Shown here: one piece after another, positions 1 through 6,675 of the stretch
How positions within the stretch are numbered: the stretch's first letter is position 1
How the letters are laid out: every line of letters begins with the position of its first letter
Source: JBDTNK01 sp039933775
Lineage (GTDB): Bacteria; Chloroflexota; Limnocylindria; QHBO01
Direction: 5' to 3'
DNA: 8,933 bases
Assembly: GCA_039933775.1 (NCBI GenBank)
Contig: JBDTNK010000079.1
Span: 1 to 8,933, forward strand
Notes under the pieces: model-generated
The model's database searches: none
The model's input: only the letters and a program-made list of their open reading frames with translations
Told to the model about the DNA's origin: nothing
Position numbers and translations under genes: made by a program

Positions 1-1325
1 CGCAGCTCGTGGCGCTGCTGGCCAGCGCGGGCGGCGCCATGCTGCTGCTCGTCGTGAATGCCGCCGGCGCGGCGGGGAGCGGCATCGAAGTCGGCGCCTA
101 CGCGCTGGACAGCCGGCCGGGACAGCTGCTCCTGCTGCGGTTCGGCCTCTCCGCGCTCGCCGCGATCGTCGGCGGGCTGCTCATCGCGCGGGCTGGCCTG
201 GTGGCCGGGATCGCGACCGTGGCCGCGTTCGTCGGGATCGTGCTGGTCGGGCTGGGCGGGCATGCCGCCGGCTACGAGGCGGTCGGGCCCATCGTGGCGT
301 TCGTGGTCCACGTCGCCGCGGCCGCGACGTGGCTGGCCGGCCTCGTGGCCCTCGTCGTGCTGGCCGTCATGCCCTCGACGCGGGCGCGGCTGCGCGACCT
401 CGTGCCGCGCTACTCGGCCCTGGCGCTGGTGAGCGTGGGCCTGGCGGTCGTGTCAGGCGCCTACTTCGCGTGGCTCTCGACCGGCGAGCTGCTCCCGTTC
501 GACACCGCCTACGGACTCGTCCTCGGCCTGAAGATCGCCCTCGTGGCGGCCGCACTGGCGCTCGGGTCGTTTCACTACTTCGACGGTGGCCGCCGGCTCG
601 GCGGCGCGCTGCGCTTGCGGCTGATCGCGGAGGCGCTGCTCGTCATCGCGGTCGTGGCGGTGACCGTCAACCTGGCATCGGCGTCGCCGCCGGCCGAGGG
701 CCGACCCATCGCCATCGCGCCGTCGGTGGGACAGGTGCAGGTCGGCGAGGCGTCGCTGGCCCTGGCGCCGGGACGCGTCGGGGTGAACTCGGTCGCGGTC
801 ACCTTCGGCGAGGCGCCGCCGGCTGGAACCAGCGTGGAGCTGCTGGTCGGGCGCGTCGACGCAGACATCGGTCAATCCGTCCTCCCGCTCACGCCGGTCC
901 ATGAGGGCGGGGCTCCCGTCGATTCGATGCCGTCCATGGCGGGCATGGACATGAACATGGATCACGGCGCCCTGGGGCCCACGACGCAGTACACCGCGAC
1001 TGGCCTGTCCCTGCCGGCGAACAGCCGCTGGACCGTCGCGGTCGTTGTGCGCGAGGCATCGGGCGCGAACGAGCTCGTGCGCGAGCAGTTCGACTGGCGC
1101 ATGGACGCCTCGTCGGTGTCAGCCGGGCGCGACACGCTGCCGATCGACCCGGCCCTGGCGATCGCGATCGTCCTGATGGCCGCGGGCCTGCTCGGCACGA
1201 CGTACTGGCTGGGCGGCGGCGTCCTGCCGCGCTGCGACGAGACGGTGAGCCGGCTGGTGCTGCCGGCGGGCGGAGTGGTTTCGGCGTTGCTCGGCGTGGC
1301 GATCCTGCTGGGCGGCCCCGGCTGA
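1..1325 (+). CDS. CopD-family copper transport membrane protein (5' partial)
   Basis: The reading frame is open to the left edge (codons from position 3), so the N-terminus, possibly including a CopC-like domain, lies outside the window; 438 residues are visible from the GTG at 9. Numbered from that codon, hydrophobic helices lie near 8-25, 42-60, 66-84, 94-121, 136-157, 167-188 and 203-221. Residues about 94-225 carry CopD-domain features: a His/Trp helix (H101, W108), an FS-like/SG helix, a YG..L..K helix and a final helix ending before Pro-rich sequence. Residues 225-375 form an extracytoplasmic domain with a Met/His-rich segment (306-319, including MDMNMDH) that could bind copper. Two more helices follow (379-399, 416-435). 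The order resembles YcnJ-type CopD proteins with an extra periplasmic domain. By family it would act in copper import or homeostasis in the cytoplasmic membrane. The CopD call is fairly sure; metal binding by the Met segment is inference. Confidence 0.82.
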   Translation, partial: QLVALLASAGGAMLLLVVNAAGAAGSGIEVGAYALDSRPGQLLLLRFGLSALAAIVGGLLIARAGLVAGIATVAAFVGIVLVGLGGHAAGYEAVGPIVAFVVHVAAAATWLAGLVALVVLAVMPSTRARLRDLVPRYSALALVSVGLAVVSGAYFAWLSTGELLPFDTAYGLVLGLKIALVAAALALGSFHYFDGGRRLGGALRLRLIAEALLVIAVVAVTVNLASASPPAEGRPIAIAPSVGQVQVGEASLALAPGRVGVNSVAVTFGEAPPAGTSVELLVGRVDADIGQSVLPLTPVHEGGAPVDSMPSMAGMDMNMDHGALGPTTQYTATGLSLPANSRWTVAVVVREASGANELVREQFDWRMDASSVSAGRDTLPIDPALAIAIVLMAAGLLGTTYWLGGGVLPRCDETVSRLVLPAGGVVSALLGVAILLGGPG

Positions 1326-1403
1326 TCGGTGCGGCATCTGTCCTGCATGCCAGGCGCTTCGCACAGCCCAGCCCGATTCCAGCGCACCCGAAGGAGCTCC
1401 AGC
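1326..1403. other. Short spacer with GCATCTGTCC motif
   Basis: This 78-nt gap separates the CopD-like gene from the dehydrogenase. It holds a weak inverted repeat, GGCAT (1333-1337) and ATGCC (1347-1351), with a 9-nt loop. Inside it is GCATCTGTCC (1334-1343), which occurs identically at 7020-7029 in the other repeat-bearing spacer. No T-run follows, so a terminator is not supported. Confidence 0.4.
1391..1396 (+). promoter_or_regulatory. Ribosome binding site of the SDR gene
   Basis: AAGGAG lies 7 nt before the ATG at 1404. It decides the start: the frame is open back to a GTG at 1329, but that codon has no Shine-Dalgarno sequence and the 25 extra residues precede the usual SDR beta-1 strand. 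Confidence 0.85.
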
Positions 1404-2411
1404 ATGGCCAAGCCGCTCAAGCAACAGGTGGTCGTGATCACCGGTGCGTCGCAGGGCATCGGGCGCGAAACCGCGCTCCAGATGGCCATGAGCAGAGCCA
1501 CGGTCGTTCTCGCCGCGCGCAACGAGGAGGCGCTCCAGGAGCTGGCGCGGCAGGTCGAGCGGCTGGGCGGGACGGCGGAGGTGGTGGTCACCGACGTCGC
1601 GGAGCACGACCAGGTGGAGCGGCTGGCGCAACGGGCGATTGAGCGCTTCGGGCGCATCGACACGTGGGTCAACAACGCCGGGGTGAGCATCTACGCCACC
1701 GTCGAGCAGCTGGAGCCCGACGAGATGGAGCGGCTGATCCGCGTCAACCTGCTGGGGCAGATGTACGGCGCACGAGCGGCCATTCCCCACATGCGACGCC
1801 AGGGTGGCGGGACGATGGTGAACGTGGGATCGGCGCTGTCGGACCGCGCGGTACCGCTGCAGTCGGCCTATGTCGCCAGCAAGCACGGCATCGCCGGCTT
1901 CAGCGAGGCGCTGCGCCTGGAGATGATGCACGAGGAGACGGGCATCGAGGTGGTGCTGATCCTTCCCTCGTCGATCAACACGCCGCTCTTCAGCTTCGCG
2001 CGATCCAGGTTGGGCGTGCAACCGATGCCGGTGCCGCCGGTCTACGAGCCGCGGGTCGTGGCCGAGGCCATCTGCCACGCGGCGGAGCACGGCGGCCGCG
2101 AGATCGTGGTCGGCGGCTGGGGCAAGCTGCTGACCGTGGCCCAGTGGCTCAGCCCGTCGCTGCTCGACCGCTACATGCTTCAGGGCGCGCGCGCATGGAA
2201 GCAGCAGGAGTCGAACCGGCCCGATGACGCGCGTGACAACCTCTTCGACGCCAGTACCGGACCCGGCGCCACGAGCGGCGAGTTCGGCCAGGGATCGAAG
2301 TCGACAAGCCTCTACACCACGGCCTTCGAGCTCCATCCCGACCGCAAGCGCATCGCGCTTGCCGCGCTGCTGATCTGCGTCGTGCGCCTGGTTCGCCGCA
2401 TCGGTCGCTGA
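1404..2411 (+). CDS. SDR family NAD(P)-dependent oxidoreductase
   Basis: This is a 335-residue classical short-chain dehydrogenase/reductase, starting at the ATG preceded by AAGGAG. The Rossmann cofactor motif TGASQGIG is at 13-20. R39 in the AARN sequence after beta-2 suggests NADP(H). NNAG is at 90-93, and the active-site set is N115, S143, Y156 and K160 (YVASK). The Ser-Asn-Ile-Asn-type 'PSSINTP' segment (188-194) fits the substrate-loop region. The protein is some 80 residues longer than a minimal SDR. The extra part holds a linker and a hydrophobic, Arg-flanked tail (about 316-332) that could attach it to the membrane. It resembles the roughly 330-aa PRK07109-type SDR group, whose substrate is not established to my knowledge. 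The gene is 2 nt upstream of the debranching-enzyme-like gene, implying cotranscription, but sequence alone does not show that the two share a pathway. Confidence 0.93.
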   Translation: MAKPLKQQVVVITGASQGIGRETALQMAMSRATVVLAARNEEALQELARQVERLGGTAEVVVTDVAEHDQVERLAQRAIERFGRIDTWVNNAGVSIYATVEQLEPDEMERLIRVNLLGQMYGARAAIPHMRRQGGGTMVNVGSALSDRAVPLQSAYVASKHGIAGFSEALRLEMMHEETGIEVVLILPSSINTPLFSFARSRLGVQPMPVPPVYEPRVVAEAICHAAEHGGREIVVGGWGKLLTVAQWLSPSLLDRYMLQGARAWKQQESNRPDDARDNLFDASTGPGATSGEFGQGSKSTSLYTTAFELHPDRKRIALAALLICVVRLVRRIGR

Positions 2412-2413
2412 CA

Positions 2414-4609
2414 GTGGCGCACCGGATCCAGCTGCGCGCCCGTGGTGAGCAGCACTTCACCTACTCCGGCCGGACGGTGCTGGTCACCGATCTCGCCGGC
2501 CGCCTGGCTGCGACCGATCCGTTGGGCCTGTACGTCGACAACACCCGCGTGCTGTCGCGTTTCGAGATCCGCTGTGGCGGTCACGCCCCTCGTCCGATAT
2601 CGGCCAGCCCGGTCAGTGGCGACGCCTACCTCAGCTACGAAGAGGTTGCGGGGAGCGACGGCATCCCGCCCGCATCGGTCTACCTGGAGCAGGCCCGCTT
2701 CATTGGTGAGGGGATGCGCACCATCCTGCGCCTGCGCAATTACGCACGCGAGGCGGTGCATCTCGAGCTGACGCTTGCGCTGGCGGCCGATTTTGCCGAC
2801 AGCGTCGAGGCAGAGCGACGCGAACGCCAGCAGCAGGCCGCCACGGAGGCCAGCTGGGATGCAGCCGCATCGGAACTGCACCTGCGCTACATGCACCCCG
2901 ATCTCGACCTGGGGACGATCGTCCGCGTCGTCCGCTCGCCGGCGCCTGTCGAATGGCATGACGGCCTTCTGTCGTGGCCGGTTCGGGTGGATGGGGGCGG
3001 TGCCGTCGAGCTCGAGCTGGCCATCGACCCGATCCTGCGCGGTGAGCGCCTGCGCTGCACCGCCCGCGATTCCTTCGCGCGCCCGGTCGCGCCCATCGAG
3101 CATCTGCGCCGCGAGCTCGCGGCGGCGATGCCGCGGCTGGTCTCGTCGAATGCGGTCGTGACCGCGGCGTGGGAGACGGCGACGCGGGACCTTGCGACGC
3201 TGCCGTACGGGCTGCCCGAGGGACCCGCGACGCCAATCGCGGGGCTGCCGCTCTACCTGCAGTTCTTCGGTCGCGATTCGCTGACCATCGGTTGGCAGTC
3301 GGTCATGGCCACGCCGCGCTTCCTGCTTGATTCGTTGCGCGCCAACGCCGCCTGGCGTGGTCGTCGCATCGACGACTGGCTCGACGAGGAGCCCGGCAAG
3401 ATGATCCACCAGGCGCGTGGCGGGCCGTTGTCGGCGCTCGGCGTGGACCCGTTCACGCGTTACTACGGCGACTGGGCCACGCCACCCGACTTCCTGATCA
3501 TGTTGGGCCAATACTTGGCCTGGACCGGGGATCGCCAGACGGTCCGCCAGCTGCTGCCGGCCGCGCGCGACGCGATCGACTGGTGTGACCGATACGGCGA
3601 TCCGGACGGCGACGGGTTCCTGGAGTACGACACCCGTTCGCGTGCCGGCGTCAAGAACCAGGGTTGGAAGGACTCCGACGATGCCGTCGTGGACGAGCAC
3701 GGCGCGATCGTCCCGAACCCGATCGCCAGCAGCGAGCTGCAGGCGTACTGGTACGCCGGGCTGCAGCAGGCGTCGCTGGCCTTCGCCGCGACGGGCGATC
3801 TCGGGTACGCGGGGCGCCTGCTTGCCAGGGCGCGTGAGCTGAAACGACGCTTCAACCGCGCCTTCTGGATGGAGGATCTGGGCGCCTACGCGTTCGGCCT
3901 GGATCCCGACAAGCGCCACATCCGATCCATCGGCTCCAACGACGGCCATCTGCTGGCGTCCGGCATCGTGCCGCCGCAGCGTGGCCGTCGCGTGGCGGCG
4001 CGGCTGATGCAGCCGGACATGTTCAGCGGCTGGGGCATCCGCACCCTGTCGAGCGACCACCCCGCCTTCAACCCGTTCAGCTACCACCGCGGCAGCGTAT
4101 GGCCGGTGGAGCAGGCAACCATCGGCTTCGGCTTTGCCCGCTACGGCTGTTGGGACGAGCTGCACCAATTGGCGGAGGGCTTCTTCGCTTCGAGCGCGCT
4201 GTTCGTCGAACACCGCCTGCCAGAGGTCATCAGTGGCATCCGGCGCGATGCGGAGCATCCCCACCCGGGGATCTACCCGGACAGCTGTGAGCCACAGGGC
4301 TGGTCCGCCAGCGCGGTGCTCATGCTGGTCCAGTCGCTGCTCGGAATGATCGCCGTGGCGCCGCTCGGGGTGCTGGTCGTCGATCCGCACCTGCCGCCCT
4401 GGCTGCCCGATCTCCGCCTGGAAGGGGTCCGCGTCGGCAGCTCCGAGCTCGACCTGGAATTTCGACGCGCATCGAGCGGCGGCACGACCTATCGCGTGAC
4501 GCGGCGGTCCGGACGGGTGCGCGTCGTGCGCCAGGCGCCGCCGCAGGCTCCGGGATCAGGACCGATGGGCAGGACGTGGGCCGCCCTCCGCTCGCTGCCC
4601 AGATCCTGA
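2414..4609 (+). CDS. Glycogen debranching enzyme-like amylo-alpha-1,6-glucosidase
   Basis: This 731-residue protein fits the bacterial amylo-alpha-1,6-glucosidase (GDB1-like) group in length and layout. Residues about 10-205 resemble the beta-rich bacterial/archaeal debranching N-terminal domain, with GLYVDNTRVLS near 36-46. The rest is an (alpha/alpha)6 glycosidase barrel. Conserved-looking motifs are FGRDS (285-289), QGWKDSDD (416-423), YHRGSVWP (557-564), PEVISG (603-608) and PDSCEPQGWSASA (622-634). D288, D420/D422 and E604 are candidate catalytic or substrate-binding acids by inference. By family it would hydrolyse alpha-glucosidic linkages in glycogen or related glycans in the cytoplasm; no signal peptide is seen. 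The GTG start is 2 nt after the SDR stop and lacks a Shine-Dalgarno sequence, so translational coupling is likely. Related GH63-type enzymes share this fold, so the exact substrate is open. Confidence 0.88.
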   Translation: MAHRIQLRARGEQHFTYSGRTVLVTDLAGRLAATDPLGLYVDNTRVLSRFEIRCGGHAPRPISASPVSGDAYLSYEEVAGSDGIPPASVYLEQARFIGEGMRTILRLRNYAREAVHLELTLALAADFADSVEAERRERQQQAATEASWDAAASELHLRYMHPDLDLGTIVRVVRSPAPVEWHDGLLSWPVRVDGGGAVELELAIDPILRGERLRCTARDSFARPVAPIEHLRRELAAAMPRLVSSNAVVTAAWETATRDLATLPYGLPEGPATPIAGLPLYLQFFGRDSLTIGWQSVMATPRFLLDSLRANAAWRGRRIDDWLDEEPGKMIHQARGGPLSALGVDPFTRYYGDWATPPDFLIMLGQYLAWTGDRQTVRQLLPAARDAIDWCDRYGDPDGDGFLEYDTRSRAGVKNQGWKDSDDAVVDEHGAIVPNPIASSELQAYWYAGLQQASLAFAATGDLGYAGRLLARARELKRRFNRAFWMEDLGAYAFGLDPDKRHIRSIGSNDGHLLASGIVPPQRGRRVAARLMQPDMFSGWGIRTLSSDHPAFNPFSYHRGSVWPVEQATIGFGFARYGCWDELHQLAEGFFASSALFVEHRLPEVISGIRRDAEHPHPGIYPDSCEPQGWSASAVLMLVQSLLGMIAVAPLGVLVVDPHLPPWLPDLRLEGVRVGSSELDLEFRRASSGGTTYRVTRRSGRVRVVRQAPPQAPGSGPMGRTWAALRSLPRS

Positions 4610-4820
4610 GAGGTTTCGCCTCAGTCTGACGTCGTAGCAGGGCCCAGGCCGTCAGGCCATATGCCAGGCCACCCAGCATGACGCGCCACGTCTCACGGGC
4701 GCGCAACACCAGCGCGAAGAGCAGGCCCAGCACGCCGGTCAGCATGACGACCACCATCATTCCGACGATGAAGGGCAGCCACACGAACTCCAGGATGTTG
4801 GCAAGGCCGGCGCGGCCCAT
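4320..4820 (-). CDS. Possible small membrane protein, tail antisense to the glycosidase gene
   Basis: I do not recognise the family. From the ATG at 4820 the frame encodes 166 residues. The first 70 lie in the gap between the glycosidase and regulator genes and look like a real membrane protein: a long hydrophobic stretch (about 9-39, with Phe, Val, Met, Leu and Gly), a basic loop (RARETWR) and a second hydrophobic helix (about 47-62). From residue 71 onward the frame is antisense to the glycosidase 3' end and becomes Arg/Pro/Ala-rich, as expected of shadow sequence. A different minus frame meets a TGA near 4622-4624, so a frameshifted gene that once ended inside the gap is possible. A GTG at 4883 is an alternative start. 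Neither start has a good Shine-Dalgarno sequence. The hydrophobic N-terminal part is the credible portion; the true 3' end is uncertain. Confidence 0.38.
   Translation of the reverse strand: MGRAGLANILEFVWLPFIVGMMVVVMLTGVLGLLFALVLRARETWRVMLGGLAYGLTAWALLRRQTEAKPLRIWAASGGRPTSCPSVLIPEPAAAPGARRAPVRTAASRDRSCRRSMRVEIPGRARSCRRGPLPGGDRAARAAGADRRPAPRAAPRRSFRAATGPA
4606..4624 (+). terminator. Weak hairpin at the 3' end of the SDR-glycosidase pair
   Basis: CTGAG (4606-4610) pairs with CTCAG (4620-4624), and G4612-C4619 can extend the stem past a bulged A. The hairpin includes the stop codon. The next bases (TCTGACGTCG) contain no T-run, so this is at best a weak or factor-dependent terminator. Confidence 0.3.
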
Positions 4821-4889
4821 CACGTGGTGGCACTTCGATCGTTCTGTGGTGATAATCACGCCACACTGGTCGAAGAGGAACACGTGGTG
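4821..4889. repeat. Direct repeat CACGTGGTG flanking the promoter region
   Basis: Identical 9-mers CACGTGGTG lie at 4821-4829 and 4881-4889, exactly 60 bp apart. Each contains the palindrome CACGTG. They bracket the palindromic -10-like box, and the right copy is 8 nt before the regulator start. Spacing near six helical turns would suit a regulator binding both sites, possibly the downstream XRE protein. This is inference. Confidence 0.45.
4828..4859 (+). promoter_or_regulatory. Candidate promoter and palindromic operator for the XRE gene
   Basis: GATAAT (4851-4856) matches a sigma-70 -10 box at five of six positions. It lies inside a perfect odd palindrome, GTGATAATCAC (4849-4859), which also reads GATTAT on the minus strand. 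The hexamer 17 bp upstream (TGGCAC, 4828-4833) is a poor -35. Transcription from here would give a leader of about 35 nt before the ATG at 4898. The placement suits autoregulation and could serve a leftward gene too. No other AT-rich box stands out in this gap. Confidence 0.4.
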
Positions 4890-4897
4890 CTTGACCT

Positions 4898-5779
4898 ATG
4901 AGTCCAAAACTCAAGATCCCCGCCGTCGCGCTCGACCGCCGCAGGCAGGCCGCCGAGATCGGCCGCCGTATCCGCCTGCGTCGCCAGGAGAAGGGCTGGA
5001 CGCAGCAACAGGTGGCCGGGCAGCGGTTCACCAAGGCCTACATCAGCGCCCTCGAAACGGGAGCGGCGGTGCCGTCCCTGCCATCACTCGAGTTCATCTC
5101 GTCGCAGCTGGGCGTGCCGCCGGACTGGTTCCTCGCGCCCCGCCAGGACGGCGAGCCGGTCGCGCTGCCGGCGCGCATCGATGGGATCCGCTTCGCCGAT
5201 GGACGCGTCTACGCCGACCTCGATGACGGACGTGCCTTGGGGCTGCCGCTGTCGCGGTCGCGCAAGCTCATGACCGCCCGAGTCGACCAGCTCGACGGGT
5301 GGGAGATCGCGGACTACGGTCGCGCTGTCTCGTGGCCGGCCATCGGCGAGGAGATTGGCCTCGAGGATTTTCTTGGGCTCCGAATGCTCATGCCGGCCGA
5401 TGTCTCAGACACTGTCACGCTGGCGGAGGCGCGTGAGAAGGCAACCCAGGCGGCGACGTCGCGCGCGGCATCCGGCCAGCAGAAGTCCGGCAGACGACCG
5501 GCGGCGAAGCTGGCAGCGGCCGGCTCCAGGACCCGGCGCCGGCGCGCCAGCCAGTACGACCGGCTCGTGCCGCACCTCAGCTCACAGGCGGGGAGCGAAC
5601 TGAGCATGACGTTCGACGAATTCGAACGGATCCTCGAGCGCCCGCTTCCGCCATCGGCGCGGCGATACCTGGCGCCGTGGTCGTCATCGGTCAATCCGCT
5701 GGGTCGTGCGCTCAGGGCCGCCGGCTGGCGCGCACACACCGATCTCGGCCGCGGAGTGGTCACGCTGCGACGTCGCTGA
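4898..5779 (+). CDS. XRE-type regulator with DUF2442-like and DUF7662-like domains
   Basis: This 293-residue protein has three parts. Residues about 17-78 are an XRE/lambda-repressor helix-turn-helix: IGRRIRLRRQEKGWTQQQVA, then a recognition-helix region with AYISALETG (47-55) and PSLPSLEFISSQLGV. Residues about 88-163 match the DUF2442 pattern: a strand pair ending in DDGRALGLPL, then KLMTA, a W-x-I strand and SWPAIGEEIGLEDFL. Residues about 165-217 are an Ala/Arg/Lys-rich linker including RTRRRR. Residues about 218-293 match the DUF7662 pattern: YDRLVPHL, LSMTFDEFERIL, PLPPSARRY, W, and AGWRAHTDL. DNA binding is secure by family; the roles of the two DUF domains are unknown, though DUF2442 occurs in toxin-antitoxin-like contexts and in HTH fusions. 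The ATG at 4898 gives a full HTH; the Shine-Dalgarno is weak (GGTG). The ureohydrolase gene begins 5 nt after the stop, so the two are probably cotranscribed. Confidence 0.87.
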   Translation: MSPKLKIPAVALDRRRQAAEIGRRIRLRRQEKGWTQQQVAGQRFTKAYISALETGAAVPSLPSLEFISSQLGVPPDWFLAPRQDGEPVALPARIDGIRFADGRVYADLDDGRALGLPLSRSRKLMTARVDQLDGWEIADYGRAVSWPAIGEEIGLEDFLGLRMLMPADVSDTVTLAEAREKATQAATSRAASGQQKSGRRPAAKLAAAGSRTRRRRASQYDRLVPHLSSQAGSELSMTFDEFERILERPLPPSARRYLAPWSSSVNPLGRALRAAGWRAHTDLGRGVVTLRRR

Positions 5780-5784
5780 TCACC

Positions 5785-6675
5785 GTGATCGAGCCGTCAT
5801 TCCTGGGCCTGCCGGTCGCCTCGCTCGATCGGCTCGAGGCCGACGTCGCGATCCTCGGCATCCCGCACGGCACGCCCTACCCACGTCCGGGGTTGTCGGC
5901 GGGATGCGCTGGAGCGCCGTCCGCGATCCGTCAACGCGCCGCGCGCATGACCAGATTCTCCGACCACCACGACTTCGACAGCGAAGGACCGATGCTTCCC
6001 ACCGAGCTGCGCATCGTCGACTGTGGCGACGTTCCCGGAACCGTGGACGACCCAGCAGGGAACCGCGCGCGCGCCGAGAGCGCGGTGCGTGCCGTGCTCG
6101 CCGCGGGCACGCTGCCGATCTTCCTGGGTGGCGACGATTCGACCCCGATCCCGGTGCTCGCGGCGTTCGCCGAGGCAGGCCCGCTCACCGTGCTGCAGGT
6201 CGATGCCCACCTGGATTTCCGTGACGAGGTCCAGGGCGAGCGGCTCGGTTACTCCTCACCGATGCGTCGCGCCTCGGAGATGCCGCACGTCGCGGGCATC
6301 GTGCAGGTCGGGCTGCGCGGCGCCGGGAGTGCCCGCTCGTCGGACGTGGCCGACGCCCGCGCGGCGGGAAACCTGCTGGTCACCGCGCGGGAGCTTCGCC
6401 GGCGGGGCGTGCCATGGCTGCTCGACCAGCTGCCTGCGCAGCGAACGTTCATCAGCCTCGACCTCGACGGGCTGGATCCGTCGGTCTGCCCGGGCGTCAG
6501 CGCGTTCGCGCCGGGCGGCCTATCCTACGACGAGGCATGGGACATCGTGAGCGGTGTGGCGCGCAGCGGCCGGCTGGCCGGCATGATCGTCACCGAGCTG
6601 CTCCCCGAGCGAGACGTCAACGAGCTCTCCGCGCTCGTCGCCGCACGCCTGGTGCTTGCCGCGCTCCAGCGCTGA
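5785..6675 (+). CDS. Arginase/agmatinase-family ureohydrolase with GGDD motif
   Basis: From the GTG at 5785 this gives 296 residues, a usual ureohydrolase length, and starts just before the first conserved strand (ADVAILGIPHGTPY). The frame is open further upstream inside the regulator gene, but those residues look like shadow sequence. Binuclear-manganese motifs are LGGDDST (114-120), DAHLD (140-144) and SLDLDGLDPS (224-233, ligands D226 and D228), then PGVSAFAPGGLS and a late Glu in VTELLPERD. In canonical arginase and agmatinase the first motif is GGDH, with His as a metal ligand; here it is Asp118. The DFRDEVQGERLGYSSPMRR region, which contributes to substrate binding, also differs from the usual HG-containing loop. 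I recall a GGDDS-type subgroup annotated as agmatinase-like, so this is likely a family variant, not damage. By family it would release urea from a guanidino compound; the substrate is undetermined. No Shine-Dalgarno is visible, so translation is probably coupled to the regulator gene. Confidence 0.87.
   Translation: MIEPSFLGLPVASLDRLEADVAILGIPHGTPYPRPGLSAGCAGAPSAIRQRAARMTRFSDHHDFDSEGPMLPTELRIVDCGDVPGTVDDPAGNRARAESAVRAVLAAGTLPIFLGGDDSTPIPVLAAFAEAGPLTVLQVDAHLDFRDEVQGERLGYSSPMRRASEMPHVAGIVQVGLRGAGSARSSDVADARAAGNLLVTARELRRRGVPWLLDQLPAQRTFISLDLDGLDPSVCPGVSAFAPGGLSYDEAWDIVSGVARSGRLAGMIVTELLPERDVNELSALVAARLVLAALQR

Noticed and set aside
1119..2336. 405-codon open frame on the minus strand over the CopD-like and SDR genes
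   Set aside because: It spans two well-supported genes on the other strand, and its composition is Arg/His/Leu-rich shadow sequence without motifs.
2312..4390. 692-codon open frame on the minus strand
   Set aside because: It is antisense to the glycosidase, which has clear family motifs. The translation is rich in Arg, His, Gln and Asp with no domain, as expected from GC-biased third positions.
4828..4843. Possible sigma-54 promoter beginning TGGCAC
   Set aside because: The -12 element (TTGC) is absent at the required spacing, and no activator gene or site is near.
5677..5784. Longer ureohydrolase start inside the regulator gene
   Set aside because: The 36 extra residues overlap the regulator's conserved C-terminal domain and are Arg/Ser-rich, and the family's first strand begins just after 5785.
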